Positions 15,731 through 22,637 of a stretch of 32,442 bases of DNA are shown one piece after another; position 1 is the first letter of the stretch, and each line of letters opens with the position of its first letter. The notes under the pieces are model-generated. The model had not been told where the DNA came from. It saw only the letters and a list, made by a program, of their open reading frames with translations, and made no database searches. Source of the stretch: Bacteroidales bacterium. GTDB taxonomy: Bacteria; Bacteroidota; Bacteroidia; Bacteroidales; UBA932. A program made the position numbers and the translations under genes. The stretch spans positions 1-32,442 of the forward strand of contig JAFYZZ010000008.1 in assembly GCA_017548445.1 (NCBI GenBank). The letters are read 5' to 3'.

Positions 15731-16729
15731 ATGAAAAAGTCCCTGATCGCCCTCGTCGTCGCGCTGGCGCTCTTCCTGGTGATCGTGCTGGCGGGGGGCA
15801 TTATCACCATCGGCGACAAACTCGGCTCCGCCTCGCCCGTGCTGGCCTGGGTCTTCTACGGCCTGCTGCTGGGCGCGCTGGTGTGGCTGGTCGTCATCCC
15901 GACGTGCAGGATCTTCCTGGCGAAGCCCTTCCCGAAACTGTCGGTGGATCCGGCCGCAGAGGATACGCCCGAGCTGCGCGCCGAGCTGAAGAGCTTCGCC
16001 CTGTCGCTTGCCGACAACCTCGGCGACCTGCCCGAAGAGGAGGCGGCCGCACGCCGGAAGGAGCTGCTTGCCGAGGTGGACAACTACTACGATATCACCG
16101 AGTTGCGCTCCATCATCGGGAATGAGCTGGACCGGCGTTTCGGCAAGGCGAAGGCGCACATCTACCAGTGGGCGAAGACGGTTTTCCTGGTGACCACGGT
16201 CTCGCAGACAGGCACGGTGGACGCGGTGACCTCGCTGGTCATCAACTGCCGGATGATTTCGGACGTGATCCGCTGCTCGGGCTACCGTCCCTCCTGGGGG
16301 CAGCTCTGCAAGCTGTACGCGCGCATCCTGGCCACGTCCCTGTTCAGCTACTACCTCTCCGATACGCTGGACAAGATCGAAGTGGATCCGGAGATGCTCC
16401 AGGTCAAGGCGCTGTCGAACATCCCGCTGATGGGAACGATCACCAAGTCGCTGGCCGACGGCACCTTCAACACCCTTCTTTCGCTGCGCATCGGCCACGT
16501 CACGCTGTCGTGCCTTCGCGACGGCGCCGCCGCCCTGTCCGGCAAGGCCGGGGCCAAGGTGCGCCGGCAGGCGATGATCGACGCCGTGAAGTCCTTCCTC
16601 GTCCTGTCGAAGGATACCACCATTGCCGGGCTGTCCGCGATGGGCGACAAGATTTCCGCGTGGATGAACGGCGACACGCCGGAGCCGCAGCCCGCTCCCG
16701 TGGCGCTTCCCGCCGATACCGCCCAATGA
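15731..16729 (+). CDS. DUF697 (YcjF-like) membrane protein
   Basis: A 332-residue protein. Two strong N-terminal membrane spans (residues about 5-27 and 36-58) are followed by an acidic, helical cytoplasmic segment and then a DUF697-like domain from about 145 ('TVSQTGTVDAVTSLVINCR', 'LYARILATSLFSYYLSD', 'NIPLMGTITKSLADGTFNTLLSLRIG'). The C-terminus is Pro/Ala-rich. DUF697 proteins are often encoded with P-loop GTPases (for example ycjX-ycjF in E. coli), and here the gene directly follows a dynamin-like GTPase. The likely role is the inner-membrane anchor or effector of that GTPase, which is inference. Its stop overlaps the next start by 4 bp (ATGATG). Confidence 0.7.
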   Translation: MKKSLIALVVALALFLVIVLAGGIITIGDKLGSASPVLAWVFYGLLLGALVWLVVIPTCRIFLAKPFPKLSVDPAAEDTPELRAELKSFALSLADNLGDLPEEEAAARRKELLAEVDNYYDITELRSIIGNELDRRFGKAKAHIYQWAKTVFLVTTVSQTGTVDAVTSLVINCRMISDVIRCSGYRPSWGQLCKLYARILATSLFSYYLSDTLDKIEVDPEMLQVKALSNIPLMGTITKSLADGTFNTLLSLRIGHVTLSCLRDGAAALSGKAGAKVRRQAMIDAVKSFLVLSKDTTIAGLSAMGDKISAWMNGDTPEPQPAPVALPADTAQ

Positions 16730-17289
16730 TGCGCCTGCTTCGTCCCGTCCTGCTTCTGGGGCTGCTCCTGCTGCCCGCCTGCTCCCGCAAGCCTTCGCTG
16801 CAGGACCAGCTGCTCGAGAGCATCACGATGCTCAGCCGGACGGCCGAACTCGGCACGGTGGAGTATACCGTGCGCAAGGCCGTGAAGGCGCGTGACGAGG
16901 GCGACTGGTTCAAGATCGGCAACCGCCGCATCCTCTTTTCCTGCTCGGCGCACTTGAAGGCCGGCATCCGCCTGGACCGCATCCCGCTGGACAGGATTGT
17001 GGTGAACGAGGCGGAACGTTCCGTGTCGATGGTGCTGCCGCACGCCACGGTGCTGTCCATCAACATTCCGCCGGAGCAGATCCGCCTGGAATACGAAGAC
17101 GTGACGGGTTTCCGCTCGAAGTTCGACGACCGGGAACGCCAGGCACTGCTGAAACAGGGCGAGCGCGAGATCGTGCGCGACTTGCCGAAGCTGGGTATCT
17201 TTGCCGAGGCGGAGACGAACGCCGAGGAGTTCTTCCGCTCGATGCTGGCCCAGATGGGCTTTGAAAACATCCAGATCACCTTCGAATGA
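16726..17289 (+). CDS. DUF4230 lipoprotein (first of two)
   Basis: A 187-residue protein. The N-terminus 'LLLGLLLLPACSRKPS' is a type II signal peptide with lipobox LPAC. The rest is the DUF4230 fold: 'AELGTVEYTVRKAVKA', 'FKIGNRRILFSCSAHLKAGI', 'VSMVLPHATVLSINIPPEQI', 'GEREIVRDLPKLGIF' and 'FFRSMLAQMGFENIQITF'. The function of DUF4230 is unknown; the domain is common in Bacteroidota. The start is one of two adjacent ATGs at 16726 and 16729, overlapping the previous stop. It overlaps the next DUF4230 gene by 4 bp, so the four genes from 13966 form one tight operon. As a lipoprotein it would face the periplasm. Confidence 0.8.
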   Translation: MMRLLRPVLLLGLLLLPACSRKPSLQDQLLESITMLSRTAELGTVEYTVRKAVKARDEGDWFKIGNRRILFSCSAHLKAGIRLDRIPLDRIVVNEAERSVSMVLPHATVLSINIPPEQIRLEYEDVTGFRSKFDDRERQALLKQGEREIVRDLPKLGIFAEAETNAEEFFRSMLAQMGFENIQITFE

Positions 17290-17936
17290 GCCGCCCCGAC
17301 ATCTATCGTCTCCGCACCCTGCTGCTTTGTGCGCTGCTGCTGGTCCTGCTGGGGCTGCTGCTGGGCCTGTGGCTGCGCAATCCCAAGCGCCGGAATCACG
17401 GCGTGCAGGTCGAGCCCACGCCCACCGTCGTCGAAGAAGTCCGCCGCATCGGCGAGCTGTCCAGCGCGGGGTTCTACGAGGAGCTGGTAATCACCGACCG
17501 GGACGATTCCCCGCTGGCTTTCCTCCGGCAGGAAGAGGGTATCCGCCGCATCGCCGGGTCCGGCGATTTTGTCATCATCTGCAAGGGCCGCGTCCGGGCG
17601 GGGTTCGACCTGACGAAGATGCAGCCGGAGGATTTCTCCGTGTCCGGGGATACCCTGTACGTGTCGCTGCCGCCCGTTTCGGTGCTGGATGTCATCATCA
17701 ATCCGGCGGATTATGAGCATTTCTCCGGTCACAGGACGCACGAAGAGACGGTGGGAATCATCCTGCAGGCCAAGCAGCGGCTGCGCGCCGACGCCATCCA
17801 GGCCGGTATCCTGGACCAGGCCGAGGCCTCCGGCGTGGCCTCATTGGAACGCCTCCTCTCCACGCTGGGCTACCGCGAGGTCGTCATCAACCCCCGTCGC
17901 GACCTGTTCTTCCGCCCGGAGGTCGGCGGGCGTTAA
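17286..17936 (+). CDS. DUF4230 membrane-anchored protein (second of two)
   Basis: A 216-residue protein with one uncleaved N-terminal membrane anchor (residues about 9-30, Leu-rich) instead of a lipobox. The DUF4230 region includes 'EVRRIGELSSAGFYEELVITD', 'GDFVIICKGRVRAGFDL', 'YVSLPPVSVLDVIINPADYE' and 'ASLERLLSTLGYREVVINP'. It is clearly related in plan to the preceding gene but diverged, so the pair is an old duplication or a two-component assembly rather than a recent copy. The ATG overlaps the previous stop (ATGA). It is the last gene of the GTPase operon. A tRNA promoter begins immediately downstream, and no separate terminator is visible in the gap. Confidence 0.75.
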   Translation: MSRPDIYRLRTLLLCALLLVLLGLLLGLWLRNPKRRNHGVQVEPTPTVVEEVRRIGELSSAGFYEELVITDRDDSPLAFLRQEEGIRRIAGSGDFVIICKGRVRAGFDLTKMQPEDFSVSGDTLYVSLPPVSVLDVIINPADYEHFSGHRTHEETVGIILQAKQRLRADAIQAGILDQAEASGVASLERLLSTLGYREVVINPRRDLFFRPEVGGR

Positions 17937-17941
17937 TTCTT

Positions 17942-17971
17942 TTTGTATATTCGAAATTTGTTGTATCTTTG
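17942..17971 (+). promoter_or_regulatory. Promoter of the tRNA-Val gene
   Basis: TTTG (17942-17945), an 18 bp spacer and a perfect TATCTTTG (17964-17971) lie 11 bp before the mature tRNA 5' end. This is the clearest Bacteroidota -33/-7 promoter in the window. Confidence 0.75.
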
Positions 17972-17982
17972 CAGTCCCAATC

Positions 17983-18060
17983 GAGGCTTTAGCTCAGCTG
18001 GTTCAGAGCGCTTGCTTGACAGGCAAGAGGTCAGCAGTTCAAATCTGCTAAGCCTCACCA
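17983..18060 (+). tRNA. tRNA-Val (anticodon GAC)
   Basis: A complete cloverleaf of 78 nt with CCA encoded. The acceptor stem is GAGGCTT with AAGCCTC, the D arm is GCTC...GAGC, the anticodon stem is CTTGC with GCAAG around the loop TTGACAG (anticodon GAC, reading GUC and GUU), and the T arm is AGCAG with CTGCT around TTCAAAT. The discriminator base is A. The gene separates the GC-rich GTPase operon from the AT-richer accessory region. I saw no direct repeat of its 3' end downstream that would mark an integration site. Confidence 0.95.
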
Positions 18061-18064
18061 CAGA

Positions 18065-18096
18065 AAATCAGACACTCAAAAGGTGCCTGATTTTTT
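18065..18096 (+). terminator. Rho-independent terminator after tRNA-Val
   Basis: AAATCAG-A-CAC pairs with GTG-C-CTGATTT across a 7-base loop (TCAAAAG), directly followed by a T-rich tract. It starts 4 bp after the tRNA CCA end. Confidence 0.8.
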
Positions 18097-18108
18097 ATTT
18101 TTATTGTG

Positions 18109-18116
18109 TATCTTTA
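18109..18116 (+). promoter_or_regulatory. Candidate -7 box upstream of the DUF3784 gene
   Basis: TATCTTTA differs from TAnnTTTG at one base and lies 21 bp before the ATG at 18138, just past the tRNA terminator. There is no clear -33 TTTG, only a T-rich stretch. Confidence 0.4.
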
Positions 18117-18137
18117 GTCCGGAAAAACGATATTTAT

Positions 18138-18434
18138 ATGATAGTTCTGATTCTTGTTGCCGCCCTCCTGCTCGTTATGGGCATAATCGTTCTTATCGGC
18201 AAGGGAGATAATCTGATTGCCGGTTACAATACCGCCTCCGAAGAAGAGAAATCTCATTACAATATCAAGCGCCTTCGTGGCTTGATTGGCGGCTTCCTGA
18301 TCGTATTGGCCCCGATGATGTTGCTGATGCTCAGGGAAGAATCAATGACATCGACTTGGTCTTTCATTGCGGTCACCCTCGTTTTGTGTATCGTTGTGGT
18401 TATTCTTGCCAACACCTGGGCCAAAAAGAAATGA
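18138..18434 (+). CDS. DUF3784 small membrane protein
   Basis: A 98-residue protein with three membrane spans (residues about 3-20, 49-68 and 75-93). Between the first two is the family signature 'GKGDNLIAGYNTASEEEKSHY'. The family is widespread in Firmicutes and Bacteroidota, with unknown function. The frame is open upstream through the tRNA gene, so the ATG at 18138, after the terminator and the promoter-like box, is the sensible start. The next gene begins 16 bp after its stop and may be co-transcribed. The Lys-rich end (AKKK) suggests a cytoplasmic C-terminus. Confidence 0.75.
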   Translation: MIVLILVAALLLVMGIIVLIGKGDNLIAGYNTASEEEKSHYNIKRLRGLIGGFLIVLAPMMLLMLREESMTSTWSFIAVTLVLCIVVVILANTWAKKK

Positions 18435-18450
18435 ACCCCAAATAACACGT

Positions 18451-20499
18451 ATGAAACGTTTTCAGACCAGAATCCTGTATTTGTTGATCCTTTTCGCATT
18501 TCTCCCTTCGTGCCGGAAGGAACCGGAATTGACCCTTACCGGTCCGTCTTCCATCGAACTGAGTGTTGACGGGAAGAGCAAAACCATAACCTTCACAACC
18601 AACCGCGATTGGACGGCGACTTGTTCCGACAGCTGGATTCACGTCAGCCCTTCGTCAGGCTCTGCCTCCGACGGGCAGATTTCCGTTTCCATCCGCTGCG
18701 ATGCCAACACGACTTACGATTCCCGCAGCGGTACGGTAACCATCAGCGCGGAAAGTCTCATACAGAACATCCGAGTGACGCAGGCCCAGAAGGATGGACT
18801 TGTAGTTAAAGACACTTCTTTCGAAATAAAAGGGGACGGAGGTCCATTATCCATTAACTTGGAAAGCAACGTGGCGCTGGAAGTCGTTCCTCAGGTTGAC
18901 TGGATCCATTATGGAGGATATTCTGACACGAAGGGACTCGTCCCGGGAACGATTACCCTCAACGTCGATGCCAACGGACCGGATGCGATTCGGGAGGGGA
19001 CTGTCATTGTCCGCTGCAACCAGTTGGAATCAACGGTTAAAATCCGTCAGTATGCCAAGGCGGGTATATTCTCGATACCGGAAGCCAATCTGGAAGTGAA
19101 TGATGATCGGGTGTCAACTGAGGTAAGAATTGTAAATGAGCAAACCGGCCGGGACAATCTCCGGGAGACAGGTGTATATAAGGCTTGGGCAATGATTCGC
19201 GAAATGGTCGCCAATGGAACGCGTACGAAGGATGCCAATGCCATTAAAACACTTCTGAGAAGGAACCGCCCAATCATTGGGAATGAGCAACCTATGTCCA
19301 ATTATAAGGATCTCGAGTGGTGTGAGTTTCCTGTCCCTCCGCCTCCCGGATGCATATATGAGTGGGAAGATCCGAATGAAGGATACAGCCACGGCCAGAG
19401 CTGTGCTGCAAATATGCTCGCAGTCTTGTACCCGGTCCTGGATGTTTTGAATCTAAAAATAGGTTTCTCCGGGGATTTTAAACTTAAGGACAGAGATGTT
19501 TTTGACGAGACAGAAGATGGAAATTTTTATCAATTATATAAGTATTTTGAGAAGAACAAAGGATTAATCTTGTATTACTCATCTTCAAGGGCAGGTTTGT
19601 GTTCCAATGATAATGGTAATGTTAATTATAGCGATTCCTATTCTGCTCTTCGGTTGATTTTGGCGCTACCCAATACAGCGTGTTTTATGAATTGTTTTAT
19701 GAATGTCTCCAATAACCTTCCAGATTATCGATTCAAGCAGAAGATTGAAGATGCAGCTCAGTGGGATGATATTTGGACAAACGTGAAGTATTATAATGTA
19801 TGGAGTTTTGGTGCAGATGGTGTGATGGGAGGAGACAATAACGGCATTTCTCATTGTTGGAATGGTGAAGGCCGCCCCAACGGGATCTCTTATATGCCGG
19901 TGGCATCGCGCCGTGATGATGATAGAATTTGGTGTGATACTTCCCATGTTTTGGGTGACCCCGGTTCTCCTGAACCTACATCCTATTCAACGCCTGTTGC
20001 TACCGCAAAATACTTCCTGGCTTCCTTATTGAACCAATGCTACCGTCCCGACATCTCACAGCAGGAGAACCGCAAATTGATTCGCAATACCTGTCTCGAC
20101 CAAACCGTCTATCAAGGCGACGAAGTGTATATGATCGGGAAGCGGATCAATCCCGGCGGCCTGGTACCCCAGTTCTTCTCGCAACTTCCGGAAAGGGCCA
20201 CCTTGTCCTCGGAGAAGCTGATACCCCTCACTACGAGCGTTTTCAAGGGGAGCATCATCGTGGGCCCCGGCGTCGTGGATGCAGAAGGCACTCCCGTCAC
20301 GGAAGAGAACTATCGTTCGATGTGGGGCAAGACACTCTACCTTTCACCTTCCCTGCTCCGCAACTGCGGATATAAGGTCGGTGAGGTCATCGAGCTTGTC
20401 GAGTACCTCTGTTTGGATGAGAAAGCCGCCGGAACCGGCGTCCTTGACGACGCATTCCATTACATCGACCGGCAAACCACCACGGTGGCGCTTGACTGA
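18451..20499 (+). CDS. BACON-domain lipoprotein with subtilase-like (S8) domain
   Basis: A 682-residue protein. A type II signal peptide (lipobox LPSC) is followed by two BACON-like immunoglobulin-type domains: residues about 25-110, with the classic 'FTTNRDWTATCSDSWIHVSP' pattern, and about 112-205. The middle part looks like a diverged subtilisin fold. 'YSHGQSCAANMLAVLYP' (His314) resembles the catalytic His helix, 'FMNCFMNVSNN' the Asn region, and 'PTSYSTPVATAKYFLASLL' (Ser511) the GTSxATP serine helix. I cannot find the usual Asp motif, so activity is uncertain. The last about 150 residues are unassigned. BACON domains often place surface proteins near glycans or mucin. Base composition is lower in GC than the core genes, which suggests an acquired gene. 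The S8 call is moderate. Confidence 0.6.
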   Translation: MKRFQTRILYLLILFAFLPSCRKEPELTLTGPSSIELSVDGKSKTITFTTNRDWTATCSDSWIHVSPSSGSASDGQISVSIRCDANTTYDSRSGTVTISAESLIQNIRVTQAQKDGLVVKDTSFEIKGDGGPLSINLESNVALEVVPQVDWIHYGGYSDTKGLVPGTITLNVDANGPDAIREGTVIVRCNQLESTVKIRQYAKAGIFSIPEANLEVNDDRVSTEVRIVNEQTGRDNLRETGVYKAWAMIREMVANGTRTKDANAIKTLLRRNRPIIGNEQPMSNYKDLEWCEFPVPPPPGCIYEWEDPNEGYSHGQSCAANMLAVLYPVLDVLNLKIGFSGDFKLKDRDVFDETEDGNFYQLYKYFEKNKGLILYYSSSRAGLCSNDNGNVNYSDSYSALRLILALPNTACFMNCFMNVSNNLPDYRFKQKIEDAAQWDDIWTNVKYYNVWSFGADGVMGGDNNGISHCWNGEGRPNGISYMPVASRRDDDRIWCDTSHVLGDPGSPEPTSYSTPVATAKYFLASLLNQCYRPDISQQENRKLIRNTCLDQTVYQGDEVYMIGKRINPGGLVPQFFSQLPERATLSSEKLIPLTTSVFKGSIIVGPGVVDAEGTPVTEENYRSMWGKTLYLSPSLLRNCGYKVGEVIELVEYLCLDEKAAGTGVLDDAFHYIDRQTTTVALD

Positions 20500-20619
20500 C
20501 ATAGTTTGACAAAACCTGGCTGCTGGTATGGTGGTATAACCTTGCGTAGTGGCAAGAAAGGTTGGGCCATCTATATGGATGGGAAAGTGGTGGAGCAGTA
20601 TGCGGTGATGACAAAATAA
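20500..20619 (+). pseudogene. Short same-frame coding remnant after the BACON gene
   Basis: The 39 codons after the TGA of the BACON gene stay open in the same frame up to a TAA at 20619. They encode a protein-like, compositionally normal stretch including 'WYGGITLRSGKKGWAIYMDG' and ending 'AVMTK'. There is no good start codon near its beginning (an internal ATG is at 20575). It could be the tail of a longer ancestor cut by the TGA, a remnant of another gene, or chance. Not recognised. Confidence 0.35.
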
Positions 20620-20635
20620 ACACTATCTTCGTGTT

Positions 20636-20935
20636 ATGAAAAGAGCCGCAGACATAAAGGAAGACCATTTCTTCCGCGTTATCTCAAATCAGGTCCGGTT
20701 TGGGTATGGTTACAGAACGCTTGACGGTAGACGTCAGTACTATGCCTGGCACGGTTATCCTAACCGGAACGACGACTTTTTCACCACCAGCGAGATCAGC
20801 GAAGTCGAGTTTGACGAAATCAGCCGGGAGTATCCGGATGAAATCATTGCAGACCGTGATGCAGCCGAAGTCTTCCGAAACAAATACGTGGACGGCCACC
20901 CTGTGATTCTGGAGGGGTGGAACCGGCTGCTGTAA
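20636..20935 (+). CDS. Small hypothetical protein
   Basis: A 99-residue acidic protein that I do not recognise. It is rich in aromatic and charged residues ('RFGYGYRTLDGRRQYYAWHG', 'SEVEFDEISREYPDEI'), has no signal peptide or membrane span, and looks like a soluble cytoplasmic protein of about 12 kDa. The ATG at 20636 is preceded by TATCTTCG (a near -7 box) about 10 bp upstream. Its coding frame has typical codon use and no better alternative on either strand. Neighbours on both sides are lipoproteins, which gives no clue to its role. Confidence 0.6.
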   Translation: MKRAADIKEDHFFRVISNQVRFGYGYRTLDGRRQYYAWHGYPNRNDDFFTTSEISEVEFDEISREYPDEIIADRDAAEVFRNKYVDGHPVILEGWNRLL

Positions 20936-20950
20936 GTTCATTCGTATGTG

Positions 20951-20958
20951 TATATTTG
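20951..20958 (+). promoter_or_regulatory. -7 box of the 20977 lipoprotein gene
   Basis: TATATTTG is a perfect TAnnTTTG and lies 18 bp before the ATG. No TTTG is seen at the -33 distance. Confidence 0.6.
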
Positions 20959-20976
20959 CATAACAATTATCATTAA

Positions 20977-21375
20977 ATGAAACGGCTGTTCTGTATTGTC
21001 ATAACATTCCTTTGCTTCGCTTCCTGCCAAAAAGCCCCACAGGATTTGTTGGTCGGGACGTGGGAGATATCGTCTAAATCAACATACACAACCGGAAATG
21101 CCGCGACAACGGTAGATAACTCCGTTTTTTATTGTGTTTTTGAGAAAAACGGGGATGCTAAGTTTATCTACACCGCTTCCTTTGAACTTTTAGATGTTGA
21201 TGAGTTGTATTTTACATATGTCTATGACAACGAGAGAAATGCCATTGTGTTTAGTACCTTGTCGGGACGGGGAAATTTCTCCTGGATTGTAGATGAACTG
21301 ACCGCTGTCTCTTTGACTTGTCATTCTACTTCTGAAGAGTCCTCTACGACATATTCTGGTAGAAAGATGCAATAG
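20977..21375 (+). CDS. Small lipocalin-like lipoprotein
   Basis: A 132-residue protein. 'MKRLFCIVITFLCFASCQK' is a lipoprotein signal peptide (lipobox FASC). The mature part starts 'APQDLLVGTWEISSKSTY' and continues as short beta-strands ('SVFYCVFEKNGDAKFIY', 'DELYFTYVYDNERNAIVF', 'LTCHSTSEESSTTYSGRKM'). The LVGTWE opening, small size and all-beta look match the lipocalin-like lipoproteins common in Bacteroidota, which bind unknown ligands. It has its own promoter. Base composition is AT-rich like the rest of 18.1-22.6 kb. It converges on the fimbrillin-like gene across 145 bp with no clear terminator. Confidence 0.65.
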   Translation: MKRLFCIVITFLCFASCQKAPQDLLVGTWEISSKSTYTTGNAATTVDNSVFYCVFEKNGDAKFIYTASFELLDVDELYFTYVYDNERNAIVFSTLSGRGNFSWIVDELTAVSLTCHSTSEESSTTYSGRKMQ

Positions 21376-21520
21376 GCCCGGCGGCATTGAATGCACCTTG
21401 CAGAATTAACCGTTATGGTCGGCAGAAACCCAAAAAAGAAGAGGACGATGACTGAGGGGATTGATGGAGAGTAGGGGCCCCACCAGAGCGCTGCAGAGGG
21501 GTTGAGTTGCAACTTTGAGA

Positions 21521-22429
21521 TCAATCATCATCGTCATCCCATTCCTCCTCCCCCCATTCCTCTACTTCAATAGGAACCCATTTTTCATTATCGGCAGCTA
21601 CCTTATATATCACACCTGGCTTATAGGTGTAAGATTGCTGAAAAACCACTCCATATACGTCATCCTCTTCAAAGCTAAAACACAATCTAAAAGCAGTTGA
21701 TTCTGGGTGAAAAGGTATCAGATAATCACTCGTCAAACAGCCATTATCATTAAACTTCATCGCAAAACCACCATCTTCAAGGGAATCGGACCATATTGTA
21801 TTTGAATCAAAGAATATACAACTATTATAAGTGGTGAGATTTAGAGCTGAAATAGAATAATCAGTTTCGTTATTCAGCATTTTTAAACCTTTTTCCAGCA
21901 AAAGATAGGCTAAACCGTGCTGTAACTTCACATTAGGCAACGCTCCACCGTTTTCTATTGCAGCAAAAGCATAGAGGAAGGTATTCTCTGTAAGGGCATT
22001 GGTCACAGAATCATCATCTGTAACAGTTGTACCATAGAAAGAAACATCAAAATACCCAAGCCCAAAGCCGGGATCATCTATGTCCTTACTAGAATAAACA
22101 ATGAGCACATCTTCCACAGTTGCTGGGAGGGAACCAGAGAATGTGGCTTGTTTTCCATTGAGTTGATCAATTGTGAATACGGCTTGACCGGTTAGTCCAT
22201 CTGCGGATTCATCATAATAAAACACCAGGAGTTTGTCGGTTGATGTCCAGGCAAACTTGTATGTATCTTCGTTTGCCGTATAACCCACACGCGTGCCGGC
22301 AGGCTCGGCCACTTCCACGCTCAGGGTCACCTCACGCATTGCAGGCGCTTCGGCGGGGGCGTTCTCTTTAGTGCAGGACGTAAAGGCTGCGGCGAATGCC
22401 AATGCTAGCAAAGGGAATCTTGTTTTCAA
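21521..22429 (-). CDS. Fimbrillin-like lipoprotein with acidic tail
   Basis: A 302-residue protein. The start is TTG at 22429: an AAAGGAGG Shine-Dalgarno site lies 8 bases ahead, and the next residues form a lipoprotein signal (MKTRFPLLALAFAAAFTSC). The mature part begins 'REVTLSVEVAEPAGTRVGYT' and contains 'YKFAWTSTDKLLVFYY' and 'ATFSGSLPA', the usual opening of fimbrillin-type (Mfa/FimA-like) Bacteroidota lipoproteins. The C-terminus ends in a tryptophan- and Asp/Glu-rich tail ('EEWGEEEWDDDDD'). Such proteins are surface-exposed, some being pilus subunits. No usher-like or anchor gene lies nearby, so this may be a stand-alone one. A 36-residue peptide gene precedes it by 18 bp. Confidence 0.65.
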   Translation of the reverse strand: MKTRFPLLALAFAAAFTSCTKENAPAEAPAMREVTLSVEVAEPAGTRVGYTANEDTYKFAWTSTDKLLVFYYDESADGLTGQAVFTIDQLNGKQATFSGSLPATVEDVLIVYSSKDIDDPGFGLGYFDVSFYGTTVTDDDSVTNALTENTFLYAFAAIENGGALPNVKLQHGLAYLLLEKGLKMLNNETDYSISALNLTTYNSCIFFDSNTIWSDSLEDGGFAMKFNDNGCLTSDYLIPFHPESTAFRLCFSFEEDDVYGVVFQQSYTYKPGVIYKVAADNEKWVPIEVEEWGEEEWDDDDD

Positions 22430-22447
22430 TTATATGTCCTCCTTTGA

Positions 22448-22558
22448 TTACCAGTCTTTTTTAGTGATATCATCCGGGCCGCTCAAGGCAATTACGCCCT
22501 CGAGGTCCATTTCCAGTTCCTCACACCTGGGCGGGGTGTACAGCTCTTTAATATCCAT
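22448..22558 (-). CDS. Small 36-residue peptide upstream of the fimbrillin-like gene
   Basis: It encodes 'MDIKELYTPPRCEELEMDLE' followed by 'GVIALSGPDDITKKDW'. Short proteins with a Y-T/S-x-P...E-x-L-x-L-E-G-V-I-A-x-S pattern are common in Bacteroidales, often next to surface lipoprotein genes, and their function is not established. The ATG at 22558 is chosen because the upstream in-frame part is not peptide-like and overlaps the promoter. The stop lies 18 bp before the TTG of the fimbrillin-like gene, and that gap holds the Shine-Dalgarno site. The two are almost certainly one transcript. Confidence 0.65.
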   Translation of the reverse strand: MDIKELYTPPRCEELEMDLEGVIALSGPDDITKKDW

Positions 22559-22585
22559 AACAGATTGCTTATGTTTTAGCAAATG

Positions 22586-22618
22586 CGATGATACGATTTT
22601 TTGAGTAATTAAGCAAAA
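22586..22618 (-). promoter_or_regulatory. Promoter of the peptide/fimbrillin-like pair
   Basis: On the minus strand, TTTTG (22618-22614), a 20 bp spacer and TATCATCG (22593-22586) lie 28 bp before the ATG. The segment from TTGCTTAATT to the -7 box is nearly identical to that upstream of the Dabb gene at 22975-23006. Confidence 0.5.
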
Positions 22619-22637
22619 CAAACCGAATAGCGATGGG

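Noticed and set aside
17983..18060. Frame open through the tRNA into the DUF3784 gene, suggesting a longer protein.
   Set aside because: The tRNA fold is complete and a terminator follows it; the ATG at 18138 is a better start.
21376..21520. Short palindromes (GGGGCCCC, GAGTTGCAACT) in the convergent gap, considered as an insertion-element end.
   Set aside because: No inverted terminal repeats, target duplication or transposase fragment visible.
17983..22600. Possible integrated mobile element at the tRNA with a direct repeat of the tRNA 3' end.
   Set aside because: I found no matching repeat of the tRNA end and no integrase; only the composition change supports it.
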